Origin: Bartonella sp. ML69XJBT
Lineage (GTDB): Bacteria; Pseudomonadota; Alphaproteobacteria; Rhizobiales; Rhizobiaceae
Length of the DNA stretch: 64,000 bases
Direction of reading: 5' to 3'
NCBI RefSeq assembly: GCF_028618515.1
Contig: NZ_JAQITB010000007.1
Coordinates: 1 to 64,000 of the forward strand
Notes under the pieces: generated by a model
Database searches by the model: none
The model's input: only the letters and a program-made list of their open reading frames with translations
What the model was told of the DNA's origin: nothing
Program-made: the position numbers and the translations under genes
Part shown: one piece after another, positions 19,432 through 30,564 of the stretch
Position numbering within the stretch: position 1 is the first letter of the stretch
Layout: every line of letters begins with the position of its first letter

Positions 19432-21050
19432 AGAACATTGAGCAAATGTCCCGCATTGTATCGTGCGATAAGCATCCCATAGGAAGATCTCCATTGCCCA
19501 CCAAGGCGACTTTCCATATAGGCATTTGCAACATGCTCTATATCTGTCGAATGTAATGCTGCTGCTGCTGCTGCGTACGCTACTTGTTCGACAAAAAATC
19601 TTCCAGCACCCTCGTTTGCCGATGCCATCTCTACAGCAGATTTAATGATCTCAATCGCTCTTGGTCCAGCAGGACCAATATCAAGGGCAATTTTTTCTAA
19701 CAATTTCTGAAACAATCCCGGTGCTTTTTCAGCTATGAGAATTGCATCCTTTACCAATTGATTAGCAGAAATATTTCTGACAATTCGTGCAGGCCCATTA
19801 CACAACATTTGTGATAATGGGTTTCCTTCTACAAAACTCTCGATACCAAGCTGTGCAATAATTTCGCCAATAATAGGTATAACTAATTGGCTCACATGAT
19901 AAGCAATAATAGGCGTCATGATTCGTGCAAAAGCTGCTTCAGAGCGATCATTTGCGGCATTATCAAAGGCTCGTGCTAAACGTAAAACCAATGCTTGTGC
20001 GGCAGCAATATCCAGTGCAATATCTGCAAAAATACGTTCTGTTAGTGGTGGTAAAGGCTGATCTGGCATTTTTTGCCGGAAAAAATCTATGCCAAATTGA
20101 AGTGCAGCGCGCAAAACACCTGCAGATACAACAGATTGATCAAAACGCATCATCGTTTCGATATCTTTAATGACTTTAAGCCCCTCTCCCATATTTCCCA
20201 ATAGCCAACCATAACTTCCTTGAAAATCAACAACACCCTCTGGCGTTAAATTTTCTCCTGAACGCTGCAGCAAATGACGAATTTTAATGTTCCCATTTAA
20301 TGCACCATTTTCTTGGATACGTGGCACTAAAAAGCAGCTTAAATGACCGTCTAACTCTGCACTCACAAGATACCCATCCACTATAGGATTAATAACATTG
20401 GTTTTTACAACATTTAAACGATACAGATCACGCCCCATTTTTTCATCAAAAGAAATTTTCTTAACACTGGGAAAATTGAAAGCGTATTTTTCTCCTTGTT
20501 CAACATCATCAAAAGCGCAGGTGAGTGAAGCCGATTTTTTACTATGAATAGGCTTTGAAGATAAATCATATTGTCGTGATAAGAGTAGATTTTGCCATTT
20601 TTTAAAAAGCTCAACATCACTAATTAAGACTGCAATAGTTGCACTTGTTATAATGACCTCATTCAAATGTCCTGTTTCCAAACTAGCAGATAAAGCCAAG
20701 CGAATAGCACGTGCTTGATAGCGTACTCCATTTTCTGCTGTAGAGTTTTCCCAAAGCGAGGTAACCAAACCAGCCTGTCTAGAATATTGTTGAAGAGCTT
20801 GATAAGAAGAGTGTATCTCTAATTTTTCCACCTGTTTCCCCCATTCATCGTTATAGCGCAAAACTGGAGGATAACGATTCGCCAAAGAAGAAAACTCCCA
20901 TGCTTCACGACTTGCTACAAAATCTCCTATTTCTTCAAAACTTGCTAATAAAAATTTAGGCAAACTAGAAGCAATACGAAACATCAGCGTATCACTGAGA
21001 AACGCATTTTTTCGACGGGCATTTTGCACAAATACAGCATTCATAAGCAT
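19416..21050 (-). CDS. AidB-like acyl-CoA dehydrogenase family protein
   Basis: 544-residue flavoprotein of the AidB branch of acyl-CoA dehydrogenases. In E. coli AidB is induced by alkylating agents and binds DNA; its substrate is not known. Family features include the long N-terminal region with [29 protein letters not shown], a middle beta domain ([14 protein letters not shown]...[13 protein letters not shown]) and a helical C-terminal domain with LARAFDN and [14 protein letters not shown]. The C-terminal end overlaps ruvX by 16 bases. Either Met1 or Met3 could be the start. The AidB name is by resemblance, so no symbol is given. Confidence 0.85.
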   Translation of the reverse strand: MLMNAVFVQNARRKNAFLSDTLMFRIASSLPKFLLASFEEIGDFVASREAWEFSSLANRYPPVLRYNDEWGKQVEKLEIHSSYQALQQYSRQAGLVTSLWENSTAENGVRYQARAIRLALSASLETGHLNEVIITSATIAVLISDVELFKKWQNLLLSRQYDLSSKPIHSKKSASLTCAFDDVEQGEKYAFNFPSVKKISFDEKMGRDLYRLNVVKTNVINPIVDGYLVSAELDGHLSCFLVPRIQENGALNGNIKIRHLLQRSGENLTPEGVVDFQGSYGWLLGNMGEGLKVIKDIETMMRFDQSVVSAGVLRAALQFGIDFFRQKMPDQPLPPLTERIFADIALDIAAAQALVLRLARAFDNAANDRSEAAFARIMTPIIAYHVSQLVIPIIGEIIAQLGIESFVEGNPLSQMLCNGPARIVRNISANQLVKDAILIAEKAPGLFQKLLEKIALDIGPAGPRAIEIIKSAVEMASANEGAGRFFVEQVAYAAAAAALHSTDIEHVANAYMESRLGGQWRSSYGMLIARYNAGHLLNVLYPSI

Positions 21051-21180
21051 ATTCCATTATTCAAATTATTCATATCATAGACTACTAATAGACTAATTGT
21101 CTTTTTGCAGTTAAAAAACATTTATCATATTCAAACAAATGCTTGTTTAATCTGTTTAGAGAGAGATAGAAAAGAATGCT

Positions 21181-22146
21181 ATGACTCAAAATATTTTTTT
21201 CCCCCTTTTTCCCCATCAACATCTTTTAGGTATTAAAGGTTTGAGTATACAAGACCTGTCTACATTGCTTAATCGTGCAGATACAAATGTTACTCTTTCT
21301 AAAAAAATTGATAAAACAAAATCTCTATTATATGGACGGACTCAAATTAACCTCTTCTTTGAAGCTTCCACACGAACACGATCCTCTTTCGAATTAGCCG
21401 GCAAACGATTGGGAGCAAATGTGATGAATATGGCTATCAGTAATTCATCTGTAAAAAAAGGGGAAACATTGATTGATACAGCCACAACTCTCAATGCAAT
21501 GAAACCAGATATACTTGTTATTCGCCATAGTAGTGCTGGAGCAGCTGCTTTGTTAGCGCAAAAAGTTGATTGTTGTGTGATTAATGCAGGTGATGGTGCC
21601 CATGAACATCCAACCCAAGCTCTATTAGATGCCCTGACAATCAAAAGAACAAAAGGTCGTATTGAAGGATTAACGGTTGCAATTTGTGGAGATATCTTGC
21701 ACTCACGTGTAGCGCGTTCCAATATCCTAAGTCTCAATGCTTTGGGAGCGCGAGTTCGTGTTGTTGCTCCTTCCACACTCTTACCCACAGGAATTGCTGA
21801 TATGAGCGTTGAGGTTTTTAACACCATGAAAGAAGGCCTTAAAGATGCTGATGTTATCATGATGCTCCGCTTACAACATGAACGTATGACAGGTTCGTTT
21901 ATTCCCTCTATTCGTGAGTATTTTCATTATTTCGGCTTGCATAAAGAAAATTTGGCTTATGCTAAAAACGATTGCATTATTCTCCATCCAGGTCCAATAA
22001 ACCGTGGTATAGAAATCGCATCTGATATAGCAGATGGACCACAAAGCATGATTCATACACAAGTAGAAATGGGTATTGCTGTGCGTATGGCTGTGATGGA
22101 AGCCTTATTGGATTCACGTCTTCAGACCAGTGGAGAAAAAAAATGA
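21181..22146 (+). CDS. pyrB: Aspartate carbamoyltransferase catalytic chain
   Basis: First committed step of pyrimidine synthesis: carbamoyl phosphate plus aspartate. 321 residues with the carbamoyl-phosphate site [21 protein letters not shown] and [11 protein letters not shown]. The stop overlaps the start of the following pyrC-like gene (ATGA). Together they match the pyrBC' arrangement of several proteobacteria, where the partner is needed for ATCase assembly rather than catalysis. Confidence 0.95.
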   Translation: MTQNIFFPLFPHQHLLGIKGLSIQDLSTLLNRADTNVTLSKKIDKTKSLLYGRTQINLFFEASTRTRSSFELAGKRLGANVMNMAISNSSVKKGETLIDTATTLNAMKPDILVIRHSSAGAAALLAQKVDCCVINAGDGAHEHPTQALLDALTIKRTKGRIEGLTVAICGDILHSRVARSNILSLNALGARVRVVAPSTLLPTGIADMSVEVFNTMKEGLKDADVIMMLRLQHERMTGSFIPSIREYFHYFGLHKENLAYAKNDCIILHPGPINRGIEIASDIADGPQSMIHTQVEMGIAVRMAVMEALLDSRLQTSGEKK

Positions 22147-23444
22147 CAAAGCCAATTGTCTTTCAAAACGCTCGTATTATTGATCCTTCACGCACAGTTG
22201 ATGAAATTGGTACAGTTATTGTTGAAAATGGACGGATTATAGCTGCTGGAAAGGAAGCTTTAAATCAAGGATTTCCTGATGGTGCGGAAATTATTAATGC
22301 ACAAAACAAAGCAATTCTCCCTGGACTTGTTGATGCGCGTGTTTTCGTTGGGGAACCAGGAAATGAAGACCGTGAAACCATTGCCACAGCAAGTCAAGCA
22401 GCAGCAGCAGGTGGCATTACTTCTTTTCTTATGATGCCAGATACAAATCCAATTATTGATAATAGAGCACTTGTTGAATTCATTATGCGTACAGCACAGG
22501 AAATGTCATCAGTTAATATTTATCCCGTTGCTGCAATTACGCAAGGTTTCAATGGGCAAGAAATAACTGAATTTGGCTTGCTAAAAGATGCGGGAGCAAT
22601 TGCTTTTAGTGAAGGAAAAAAGACACTGCAAAGCTCATCTGTTATGCGACGTGCAATGACTTATGCTCGCGACTTCGATGTTCTCTTGATGCATGAAACA
22701 CAAGATAAGGAGCTTACAGGAAAAGGTGTTATGAATGAAGGATTGCTCGCCAGTTGGCTAGGACTCTCTGGTATCCCTCGCGAAGCAGAAGTTATTCCTC
22801 TCGAAAGAGATTTACGACTAGCAGCATTAACACAAACACGCTATCATGCTACCCAAATATCGACAGCACTCTCTGCCGATGCACTTCGCTTAGGTAAACA
22901 ACGCAGTGAAAAGATTACAGCCGGTGTATCCATTCATCATTTATCTCTTAATGAAAATGACATTGGTGAATATCATACTTCTTTCCGTTTTATGCCTCCA
23001 TTGCGTACAGAAGAAGATCGTATAGCAATGATTGAAGCAATAAAAGATAGGACAGTAGATATTATTGTCTCTTCTCATGATCCTCAACATGTTGATACAA
23101 AACATTTACCATTTAATGAAGCATCTTCAGGTGCCATTGGTATGGAAACTTTATTGAGTGCGGCTTTACGCCTTTATCATGATCAGACGATATCTCTTCT
23201 ACGACTCACTGAACTTTTATCAACAGCACCAGCTAAACTCTTTGGCCTTCATGCAGGAACACTTAAAAAAGGTGCTCATGCAGATCTTATTTTGGTTGAT
23301 CTTGAAGAACCGTGGGTTGTTTCTACCGAGAGGTTGTATTCACGCTCAAAAAATACACCTTTTGAAAATGCACGCTTTCAAGGGCGAGTTCTCCAAACCT
23401 TTGTTAAAGGACGATCAATCTTTAAACTTAATCAGGAAACTTAA
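22143..23444 (+). CDS. Dihydroorotase-like protein, probably non-catalytic (PyrC')
   Basis: 433-residue amidohydrolase-fold protein coupled to pyrB. Active class I dihydroorotases carry DxHxH for the first metal pair; here the equivalent positions read D64-A-R66-V-F68, with the conserved GEP following. The late catalytic Asp of the DHxPH segment is replaced (SSHDPQH, Ser311). His184 and HH265-266 are retained. Loss of both N-terminal metal ligands argues against dihydroorotase activity and for the structural pseudo-DHOase role known from Pseudomonas PyrC'. A true PyrC must then be encoded elsewhere. It overlaps pyrB by 4 bases and plsY by one. Confidence 0.85.
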   Translation: MTKPIVFQNARIIDPSRTVDEIGTVIVENGRIIAAGKEALNQGFPDGAEIINAQNKAILPGLVDARVFVGEPGNEDRETIATASQAAAAGGITSFLMMPDTNPIIDNRALVEFIMRTAQEMSSVNIYPVAAITQGFNGQEITEFGLLKDAGAIAFSEGKKTLQSSSVMRRAMTYARDFDVLLMHETQDKELTGKGVMNEGLLASWLGLSGIPREAEVIPLERDLRLAALTQTRYHATQISTALSADALRLGKQRSEKITAGVSIHHLSLNENDIGEYHTSFRFMPPLRTEEDRIAMIEAIKDRTVDIIVSSHDPQHVDTKHLPFNEASSGAIGMETLLSAALRLYHDQTISLLRLTELLSTAPAKLFGLHAGTLKKGAHADLILVDLEEPWVVSTERLYSRSKNTPFENARFQGRVLQTFVKGRSIFKLNQET

Positions 23445-24088
23445 TGAGATTTTTCATGAATGAAGGTGAAACACTTTTCCAGTTCACTCCATGGTTTATT
23501 TTCCTCATGTCCTATCTCGTTGGCTCGATCCCATTTGGGCTACTTTTTACGCGATTGGCTAGACTTGGTGATGTGAGAAAAATTGGTTCTGGAAATATTG
23601 GAGCTACGAATGTTCTAAGAACAGGAAATAAAAAAGTTGCCGCTCTGACACTTCTTTGCGATATGTTGAAGGGAACTATTGTTATTCTTGTTATAAAATA
23701 TTTAAATAATCCAATAGAAAATAGTCTCATTATTTTTCTAGCTGGCTTTTTTGCTTTTTTGGGACATCTTTTTCCCATATGGCTGAAGTTTAAAGGTGGT
23801 AAAGGCGTTGCGACATATCTTGGTGTTTGTTTAGCAATCTACTGGCCAATAGCAATTTTTTTCATTGTTGTATGGATGGGGATTTTTTTACTCACCCGCT
23901 ATTCTTCTTTATCTGCACTGATTACTGTAGCGATAACTCCAATATTTGCTTTTTATTTTTCCGATTCTCATTTCTATTGTATGCTGTCAGCTATGAGCAT
24001 ATTTGTATATATAAAACATTACGCAAATATCAGTAGATTATTAATTGGGAAAGAAAGCAAGATTGGTACGCAAAACGGGGATAAATAA
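23444..24088 (+). CDS. plsY: Glycerol-3-phosphate acyltransferase PlsY
   Basis: Membrane enzyme that transfers acyl groups from acyl-phosphate to glycerol 3-phosphate, the first step of phospholipid synthesis. 214 residues with about five membrane segments and the three PlsY motifs: [27 protein letters not shown] and [18 protein letters not shown]. The first ATG overlaps the preceding stop (TAATG); a second Met at residue 5 is an alternative start. The tail overlaps the dprA frame by up to 44 bases. Confidence 0.93.
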   Translation: MRFFMNEGETLFQFTPWFIFLMSYLVGSIPFGLLFTRLARLGDVRKIGSGNIGATNVLRTGNKKVAALTLLCDMLKGTIVILVIKYLNNPIENSLIIFLAGFFAFLGHLFPIWLKFKGGKGVATYLGVCLAIYWPIAIFFIVVWMGIFLLTRYSSLSALITVAITPIFAFYFSDSHFYCMLSAMSIFVYIKHYANISRLLIGKESKIGTQNGDK

Positions 24089-25283
24089 AGGAATCCTTCT
24101 CACGGATCGTCAACGTCTAAATTGGTTACGATTATTGCGTAGTGAGAATATAGGAGCAGTGAGTTTTCGCAATCTCATAGATCATTATAAAACAGCAGAA
24201 AACGCTCTAGGAGCACTTCCTGAGCTCAGTAGAAAAGGCGGTCTTTCTACATCTGTTCGCATAACAACGATAGAAGAAGCAGAAAAAGAAATGCAAGAAG
24301 CCGAAAGGTTAGGTATTCGTTTTATCGCTGTAGGAGAACCGGATTATCCAACCTTTCTTAAGGTGACAGAAGCCTCACCACCTCTTATTGCCATAAAAGG
24401 TGATGTTTCAGTTTTTCAAAAACCTTCTGTTGGGATTGTAGGATCTCGAAATGCCTCAGCGGCTGGCAAAAAACTTGCTGCTCAATTTGCGCATTTTCTT
24501 GGAGATGCTGGCTTTACAACAATTTCTGGACTCGCTCGTGGAATTGATAGCATTGTACATCAGGCAAGCCTATTAACAGGCACAGTTGCGGTAATGGCTG
24601 GTGGAATTGATCACATTTACCCTCCTGAAAATAAAAAACTCTATGAAGATATTATCGCTAACGGTGGAGCAATTATCAGTGAAATGCCCATTGCTTGGAA
24701 GCCACGTGCTATCGATTTTCCCAGAAGAAACCGTATCATTGCAGGTTTATCACTTGGTCTTTTGGTTGTGGAAGCAGCATTGCGATCAGGGTCCTTAATT
24801 ACCGCACGTCAAGCCGCCGAAATGGGACGATTGATTTTTGCCGTTCCTGGCTCTCCACTTGATCCAAGGTCTGTTGGTACAAACAATCTCATCAAGGACG
24901 GCGCTCAACTCACCACGCATCCTGCTGATATCATAGAAACGCTTACACCATTAATTCCTGCTTCCCCGAATTCTCAACTCAATTTTTTTGAGGAAGAGGA
25001 TGCAGCCTCTCTACAATTTGAAAAGGACAATTTTAGTACACCTCATGAAAAATATCAAAGCCCTTCTTGCCTTGGAGATGACAAAGAACGTGCTCTAGTT
25101 CTCTCTGCCCTTTCCACAACACCCATTGACTTAGATACACTCAGTACCCATTCAGGTGTTGCACTCCCAAATCTCTACCTCTTGCTGGTTGAGCTTGAGC
25201 TTGCTGGAAAGCTTACTCGACATGCTGGTGGTTATGTGTCATTGTCGAGTTTGGATCTTCCCCAAGAGCTTCAGCACTATTAA
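24045..25283 (+). CDS. dprA: DNA processing protein DprA
   Basis: Loads RecA on incoming single-stranded DNA during transformation or gene-transfer-agent uptake. The Rossmann-like core is at about 125-330 with [56 protein letters not shown] and [15 protein letters not shown]; a C-terminal winged-helix (DprA_WH) is recognisable near 350-405. The 412-residue frame starts inside plsY; a TTG at 24063 or a later codon could be the true start. Complete. Confidence 0.93.
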   Translation: MGKKARLVRKTGINKGILLTDRQRLNWLRLLRSENIGAVSFRNLIDHYKTAENALGALPELSRKGGLSTSVRITTIEEAEKEMQEAERLGIRFIAVGEPDYPTFLKVTEASPPLIAIKGDVSVFQKPSVGIVGSRNASAAGKKLAAQFAHFLGDAGFTTISGLARGIDSIVHQASLLTGTVAVMAGGIDHIYPPENKKLYEDIIANGGAIISEMPIAWKPRAIDFPRRNRIIAGLSLGLLVVEAALRSGSLITARQAAEMGRLIFAVPGSPLDPRSVGTNNLIKDGAQLTTHPADIIETLTPLIPASPNSQLNFFEEEDAASLQFEKDNFSTPHEKYQSPSCLGDDKERALVLSALSTTPIDLDTLSTHSGVALPNLYLLLVELELAGKLTRHAGGYVSLSSLDLPQELQHY

Positions 25284-25419
25284 TAATACTTTGCCCTTCT
25301 TTGGCAACCATATCCAAAAGCAGTGCTAAAAGTGGGCTGTGCGCTTGACGTGCCATTTGATTCATTTGTTTGGACATATCTGTAATATATTGGATAACTT
25401 TTAAATGATTTATAAACAT
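25213..25419 (-). CDS. small conserved-looking protein of unknown function
   Basis: A 68-residue frame that overlaps the last 71 bases of dprA in the antisense direction. The residues SKQMNQMARQAHSPLLALLLDMVAKEGQ resemble a short helical protein found in related rhizobia, as far as memory serves. An AAGGAT element lies about 10 bases before the ATG. The C-terminal tail is the part that overlaps dprA and is unlikely to be conserved. No function is known to me. Confidence 0.55.
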   Translation of the reverse strand: MFINHLKVIQYITDMSKQMNQMARQAHSPLLALLLDMVAKEGQSIINSAEALGEDPNSTMTHNHQHVE

Positions 25420-25683
25420 AATTTTCTATCCTTGAGCATTTTCCCTCCTACTTCTCAACAGATGTTATCTTAGTATTTTGCCGTATGTTTTTGTATTAAC
25501 AATATAAAATAAATCTTATAATTCCATATAGGGTGTATTTGAATAATAACAATTACAAGTTGTACAATATTAATGTTTTTTGTATGACGAATATTTTTTT
25601 ATGTGCTCTTAACCAATTGCTATTAGCTATTCGTGTGAAAGAGGATTATAGAAAAGTTTTTATTTCAACATTCGGGTAAAATT

Positions 25684-28272
25684 ATGAATATCGTTATCGT
25701 TGAATCACCAGCAAAAGCAAAGACAATTAATAAATATCTTGGATCTCAATACAAAGTCGTAGCATCATTTGGACATGTTCGTGATTTGCCTGCAAAAGAT
25801 GGCTCCGTTCTACCCGATCAAGATTTTTCTATGAAATGGGATATAGATTCTGTTGCCGCGAAACGTTTAAATGAAATAGCAAAAGCAGTTAAAGAAGCTG
25901 ATAGCCTCATCTTAGCAACCGACCCTGATAGAGAAGGAGAAGCTATTTCTTGGCATATTTTGGATGTTCTTCGTCAAAAAAAAGTTTTAAAGGATAAACC
26001 TGTTAAACGGGTTGTATTCAATGCGATCACCAAAAAGTCTGTGCTTGATGCCATGAACAATCCACGTGATATTGATACATCACTTGTAGATGCTTATCTT
26101 GCACGTCGTGCTCTTGATTATCTTGTTGGTTTTACGCTCTCGCCTGTTTTGTGGCGTAAACTTCCCGGTGCACGCTCTGCTGGTCGTGTTCAATCTGTCG
26201 CTTTGCGTATTATTTGTGATCGTGAAGCAGAAATAGAACATTTTATCAAAGAGGATTATTGGTCTCTTACAACAGACTTAAAGACCATCAGAAATGATAG
26301 CTTTCAAGCAAGATTAACAATGTTTAATCAAAGGAAAATTGGCAAACTTGATATTCAATCTCAAGAACAAGCAGATCAAATTCGCCTTATGTTGGAGAAA
26401 GCAAAATATCGTACATTCAGTGTTGAAGCAAAGCCGACAAAAAGAAATCCTGCGCCCCCATTTACAACATCTACTTTACAGCAAGCTGCTTCTTCAAAAT
26501 TAGGATTTTCAGCTTCTCGCACTATGCAAATTGCTCAAAAACTTTACGAAGGTGTTGAAATTAATGGTGAAACGGCGGGGCTTATTACCTATATGCGTAC
26601 CGATGGTGTGCAAATAGCGCCAGAAGCCATCGATTCAGCACGAAAAGTAATTCATGAATCTTTTGGCAGTGATTATATCCCTGAAAAACCACGTTTTTAT
26701 TCAACAAAAGCCAAAAATGCACAAGAAGCGCATGAAGCTATCCGCCCCACAGATTTTCAACGTACTCCCAATCAAGTACGAGGTTTTCTCGATAGCGATC
26801 AGGCAAAGCTCTATGAGTTAATCTGGAAGCGCGCTATTGCCAGCCAAATGTGTTCTGCTGAAATTGAACGTACAACCGTTGAAATTGAAGCACAGCAAGG
26901 AGAAAACCATGCAAATCTACGTGCAACAGGTTCTGTTATTCGTTTTGATGGCTTTATTTCTGTTTACACGGATCAACGAGAAGAAGAAAACAGTGAAGAA
27001 AATGAAACAACACGTTTGCCACAAATAAACACTGGTGAAGCACTTGAAAAAGAAAAAGTCGAAGCTACACAACATAGCACAGAACCACCACCCCGTTATT
27101 CTGAAGCTTCCTTAATTAAGAAACTTGAAGAGCTGGGAATTGGTCGTCCTTCAACCTATGCCTCTACGTTGTCCACATTGTGTGATCGCGGATATATTAT
27201 CATTGATAAACGAAAACTTATTCCTGATGCTAAAGGACGTATCGTTACAGCCTTTCTTGAAAATTTCTTTAATCGCTATGTAGAATATGGTTTCACAGCA
27301 GACCTTGAGGAAAAACTAGACCTTATATCGGATGGAAAACTTTCTTGGAAAGATGTCATGCGCGATTTTTGGGATGGATTTAACGCGTCTATTAGCAATA
27401 TTAAAGAACTGCGTATAACCAATGTCCTTGATGTTTTAAACGTGACATTAGCTCCTCTTGCTTTTCCTGTACGTGAAGACGGAAGTGATGTTCGTTCTTG
27501 TCCCCTTTGTACAAACGGTGAATTATCCTTAAAGCTAGGGCGTTATGGTGCATTTGTTGGCTGCTCCAATTATCCCGAATGCAAATATACACGCCAACTT
27601 GGCACAGATACTGGAGAAGAGAATGAAGTCATTCGGAATGATGAACCTGTTATGCTCGGTGTCGATCCTCAAACAGGAAAAGATATTTCTCTTCGCAATG
27701 GTCGTTTTGGTCCCTATATTCAACTTGGTGAAAGCAAAGAAGCCAAGCGTTCAGGACTGCCAAAAGAATGGCAGGCAGAAAATATCACTCTTGATAAAGC
27801 CTTAGCTTTACTATCCCTACCCCGTGAAATTGGTACACATCCTGAAACAGGCAAAATGATTACAGCAACTATCGGACGCTATGGCCCTTACCTTACGCAT
27901 AATGGTAAGTCTGCTCCCCTTCTTCACGCAGATGACGTTTTTGATATTGGCATCAACCGTGCTGTTACAGTATTGGCCGAAAAACAAGAAAATAAAGCAA
28001 CGCGGAGCAGGACAACATCGGCAGAACTCGCAACATTAGGAGAACACCCTGATGGAGGAACTGTCACCGTACGCAATGGACGTTATGGTCCGTATGTTAA
28101 TTGGGGCAAAATTAATGCGACATTGCCAAAAGATAAAGAACCAATTAGTGTAACACTTTCAGAAGCATTAGAACTTATATCAGCTAAAGCATCTCATAAA
28201 AAAGCAACCGGTAAGGCTTCCAGTAAAAAAGTAACGACAAAAAAAGCTCCTTCCAAAAGAAAAGAGACATAA
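25684..28272 (+). CDS. topA: DNA topoisomerase I
   Basis: Relaxes negative supercoils. 862 residues: Toprim domain (1-140, IVESPAKAKTINKYLG and DPDREGEAISWHI), the type IA core with catalytic Tyr303 in GLITYMRTDG, one four-cysteine zinc element (RSCPLCTNGEL...FVGCSNYPECKYTR, about 605-640), then three repeats with a GRFGPY/GRYGPY core near 680, 735 and 800, and a lysine-rich tail. This architecture is typical of alphaproteobacterial TopA. The next gene, rnr, begins four bases after its stop. Confidence 0.97.
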   Translation: MNIVIVESPAKAKTINKYLGSQYKVVASFGHVRDLPAKDGSVLPDQDFSMKWDIDSVAAKRLNEIAKAVKEADSLILATDPDREGEAISWHILDVLRQKKVLKDKPVKRVVFNAITKKSVLDAMNNPRDIDTSLVDAYLARRALDYLVGFTLSPVLWRKLPGARSAGRVQSVALRIICDREAEIEHFIKEDYWSLTTDLKTIRNDSFQARLTMFNQRKIGKLDIQSQEQADQIRLMLEKAKYRTFSVEAKPTKRNPAPPFTTSTLQQAASSKLGFSASRTMQIAQKLYEGVEINGETAGLITYMRTDGVQIAPEAIDSARKVIHESFGSDYIPEKPRFYSTKAKNAQEAHEAIRPTDFQRTPNQVRGFLDSDQAKLYELIWKRAIASQMCSAEIERTTVEIEAQQGENHANLRATGSVIRFDGFISVYTDQREEENSEENETTRLPQINTGEALEKEKVEATQHSTEPPPRYSEASLIKKLEELGIGRPSTYASTLSTLCDRGYIIIDKRKLIPDAKGRIVTAFLENFFNRYVEYGFTADLEEKLDLISDGKLSWKDVMRDFWDGFNASISNIKELRITNVLDVLNVTLAPLAFPVREDGSDVRSCPLCTNGELSLKLGRYGAFVGCSNYPECKYTRQLGTDTGEENEVIRNDEPVMLGVDPQTGKDISLRNGRFGPYIQLGESKEAKRSGLPKEWQAENITLDKALALLSLPREIGTHPETGKMITATIGRYGPYLTHNGKSAPLLHADDVFDIGINRAVTVLAEKQENKATRSRTTSAELATLGEHPDGGTVTVRNGRYGPYVNWGKINATLPKDKEPISVTLSEALELISAKASHKKATGKASSKKVTTKKAPSKRKET

Positions 28273-28275
28273 ATT

Positions 28276-30564
28276 TTGGCTCAAGGCGAAAAAAAAACAA
28301 AATATTTTCAATCATTCAGTATGGAAAAACTGCCCCAAAAAGCAGAAATCCTTTCCTTTATAAATGAGAATCCTGACCAATCAAGTAAACGAGAAATCGC
28401 CAAAGCTTTTAACTTAAAAGGTGATTCTCGTATCTGGCTAAGGGGTATTTTACGTGAACTGAAAGATCAAAACCTCATATCAAAACAACGTAAAAGAACA
28501 ATAAACAAAGGAAAATTGCCGCCAGTTGCTTTAGTAAAAATTAGTGGACGCGATGAAGATGGCAGTTTGATCGCACAACCTGTTGAATGGGAAGATGGAC
28601 CAAAACCAAATATTGAAATACACTCTTTTCATCGCATAAAAGGGGCAAGCATTGGGATTGGAGATCATGTTCTCGTAAAAATTTTTCGAACTAAAACATC
28701 TCAAAGTTTTCCTTATACAGGGAGAATTATCCGTAAAGTTGAAGTGTCACCAAAGAGCATATTTGGTATTGTACGAGAGTTGAAAAATGACCAATGGCGA
28801 CTTGACCCTATAGAGCGAAAAACGGACGAACTCATTATTGAGAGCTCTGAGATATCTTCAAATATGAAGATAGAAGCAGGAAACCTTGTTGAAGTTGAAA
28901 TTAAAAAAAATACCGGTTATGGACTAAAAACAGCACAAATAAAGAATGTTTTAGGGCATATTGACAGTGAAAAAACACTCTCAATGATTGCGCTTCTTTC
29001 AAAAGGCATTCCTTATATTTTTCCTGAAGATGTGCTTGAGCAAGTCAAACATATCAAACCCGCCAACAGAGAAAATCGTGAAGATTGGCGGCAATTACCG
29101 TTTATTACAATTGATCCATTCGATGCAAAAGACCATGATGATGCCGTTTATGCAACAAAAGATCAAGATCCTGCCAATGTTGGAGGTTGGATTATTGTCG
29201 TCGCAATTGCAGATGTTTCTTATTATATCAAAACAGGAAGCCCTTTAGATAAAGAAGCATTAAAACGAGGAAATTCTGTTTATTTTCCTGATCGTGTTGT
29301 GCCAATGCTGCCAGAACGCATTTCTAATGATTTATGTTCTCTGCGTGAAGGAAAAGAAAGACCAGCTTTGGCCGTTCGGATGATTTTCGATGCAAATGGT
29401 AATAAACGAAAACACAGTTTTCACCGTGTTATGGTGCGTGTTGTAGCTAAGTTCTCTTATCAAGAAGTGCAATTAGCAATTGAAGGAAATATAAATAAAA
29501 AAACTGCGTCCTTTTTCGAGAATGTTTTACAACCATTATGGGACGCTTATAGGTGTCTCAAAATCGCGCGGAATCGTCGACAACCGTTGGAATTAGAAAT
29601 AGCAGAAAAAAAGATTATTCTTGATCAAAATGGATGTATTAAAGATGTTGTTAGTGAACCACATTTAGAAGCACATCGTTTGATTGAAGAATTCATGATA
29701 CAAGCAAATATTGCCGCTTCTGAAACATTAAAAGAACATCACCAACCCCTTATCTATCGTATCCATGAAAAACCTTCTCTTGCAAAACAAGAAATACTAC
29801 GAAGTTTTCTACAAAGTTTTGGAATATCACTCTCTCGAGGTGCAGAGCTTACATCTGCACGCCTTAATAATATTTTAGCAAAAGTTATAAATACCCAACA
29901 ACAAGAATTGGTTAATCAAGTTATTTTACGCACACAATCTCAAGCAGAATATAATCCTCAAAATATTGGTCATTTTGGTTTGAATTTACATAACTATACA
30001 CATTTTACATCACCCATTCGCCGTTATGCTGATCTTATTATTCATCGTGCACTCATTAAAGCTCTAAAATTAGGCAATGACCAATTAACAAAAACACAAG
30101 AACAAAATCTTGCGGAAATTGCCACGCAAATTTCCTTATATGAGCGCCGTGCAATGGTCGCTGAAAGAGAAACCGTTGATCGACTTGTCGCCCATTATTT
30201 AACCAACAAAATCGGCTGTATTTTTACAGGTCGTGTTTCTGGTGTAACAAAAGCTGGACTTTTTATCTCACTCGATAGGCTTAATACAGATGGTTTTGTA
30301 CATATTACGACACTTAAAAATGATTATTATTATTTTGATGAAGTACAACATACTCTTGTGGGAAAGCGTAGTCACAAAGGCTATCAACTAAGTGATATTG
30401 TAGAGGTAAAACTTATAACAGTACAGCCTTTTGCGGGTGCTCTATGCTTTGAGCTCTTAACAGAACCTCGTCCAATAGCTTTTTCATCGAGATCTTACCA
30501 TAAAAACAAACTTATAACGAAAAAACAAAGACATGCTTTTTATAGAAGAAAGAATCTTAACTAA
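28276..30564 (+). CDS. rnr: Ribonuclease R
   Basis: Processive 3'-5' exoribonuclease that degrades structured RNA. 762 residues: N-terminal winged helix (about 20-70), cold-shock-like RNA-binding domains, the RNB catalytic domain with DPFDAKDHDDAVYA (acidic cluster, about 282-295) and NLHNYTHFTSPIRRYADLIIH, and a C-terminal S1 domain (GRVSGVTKAGLFISLD). Translation probably starts at a TTG four bases after the topA stop; the ATG at 28321 (MEKLPQKAE) is an alternative giving 747 residues. Tight spacing implies coupling to topA. Confidence 0.95.
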   Translation: MAQGEKKTKYFQSFSMEKLPQKAEILSFINENPDQSSKREIAKAFNLKGDSRIWLRGILRELKDQNLISKQRKRTINKGKLPPVALVKISGRDEDGSLIAQPVEWEDGPKPNIEIHSFHRIKGASIGIGDHVLVKIFRTKTSQSFPYTGRIIRKVEVSPKSIFGIVRELKNDQWRLDPIERKTDELIIESSEISSNMKIEAGNLVEVEIKKNTGYGLKTAQIKNVLGHIDSEKTLSMIALLSKGIPYIFPEDVLEQVKHIKPANRENREDWRQLPFITIDPFDAKDHDDAVYATKDQDPANVGGWIIVVAIADVSYYIKTGSPLDKEALKRGNSVYFPDRVVPMLPERISNDLCSLREGKERPALAVRMIFDANGNKRKHSFHRVMVRVVAKFSYQEVQLAIEGNINKKTASFFENVLQPLWDAYRCLKIARNRRQPLELEIAEKKIILDQNGCIKDVVSEPHLEAHRLIEEFMIQANIAASETLKEHHQPLIYRIHEKPSLAKQEILRSFLQSFGISLSRGAELTSARLNNILAKVINTQQQELVNQVILRTQSQAEYNPQNIGHFGLNLHNYTHFTSPIRRYADLIIHRALIKALKLGNDQLTKTQEQNLAEIATQISLYERRAMVAERETVDRLVAHYLTNKIGCIFTGRVSGVTKAGLFISLDRLNTDGFVHITTLKNDYYYFDEVQHTLVGKRSHKGYQLSDIVEVKLITVQPFAGALCFELLTEPRPIAFSSRSYHKNKLITKKQRHAFYRRKNLN

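Noticed and set aside
21342-21860. 172-codon frame antisense to pyrB
   Set aside because: Long, but it lies wholly inside the well-supported pyrB gene and has no family features.
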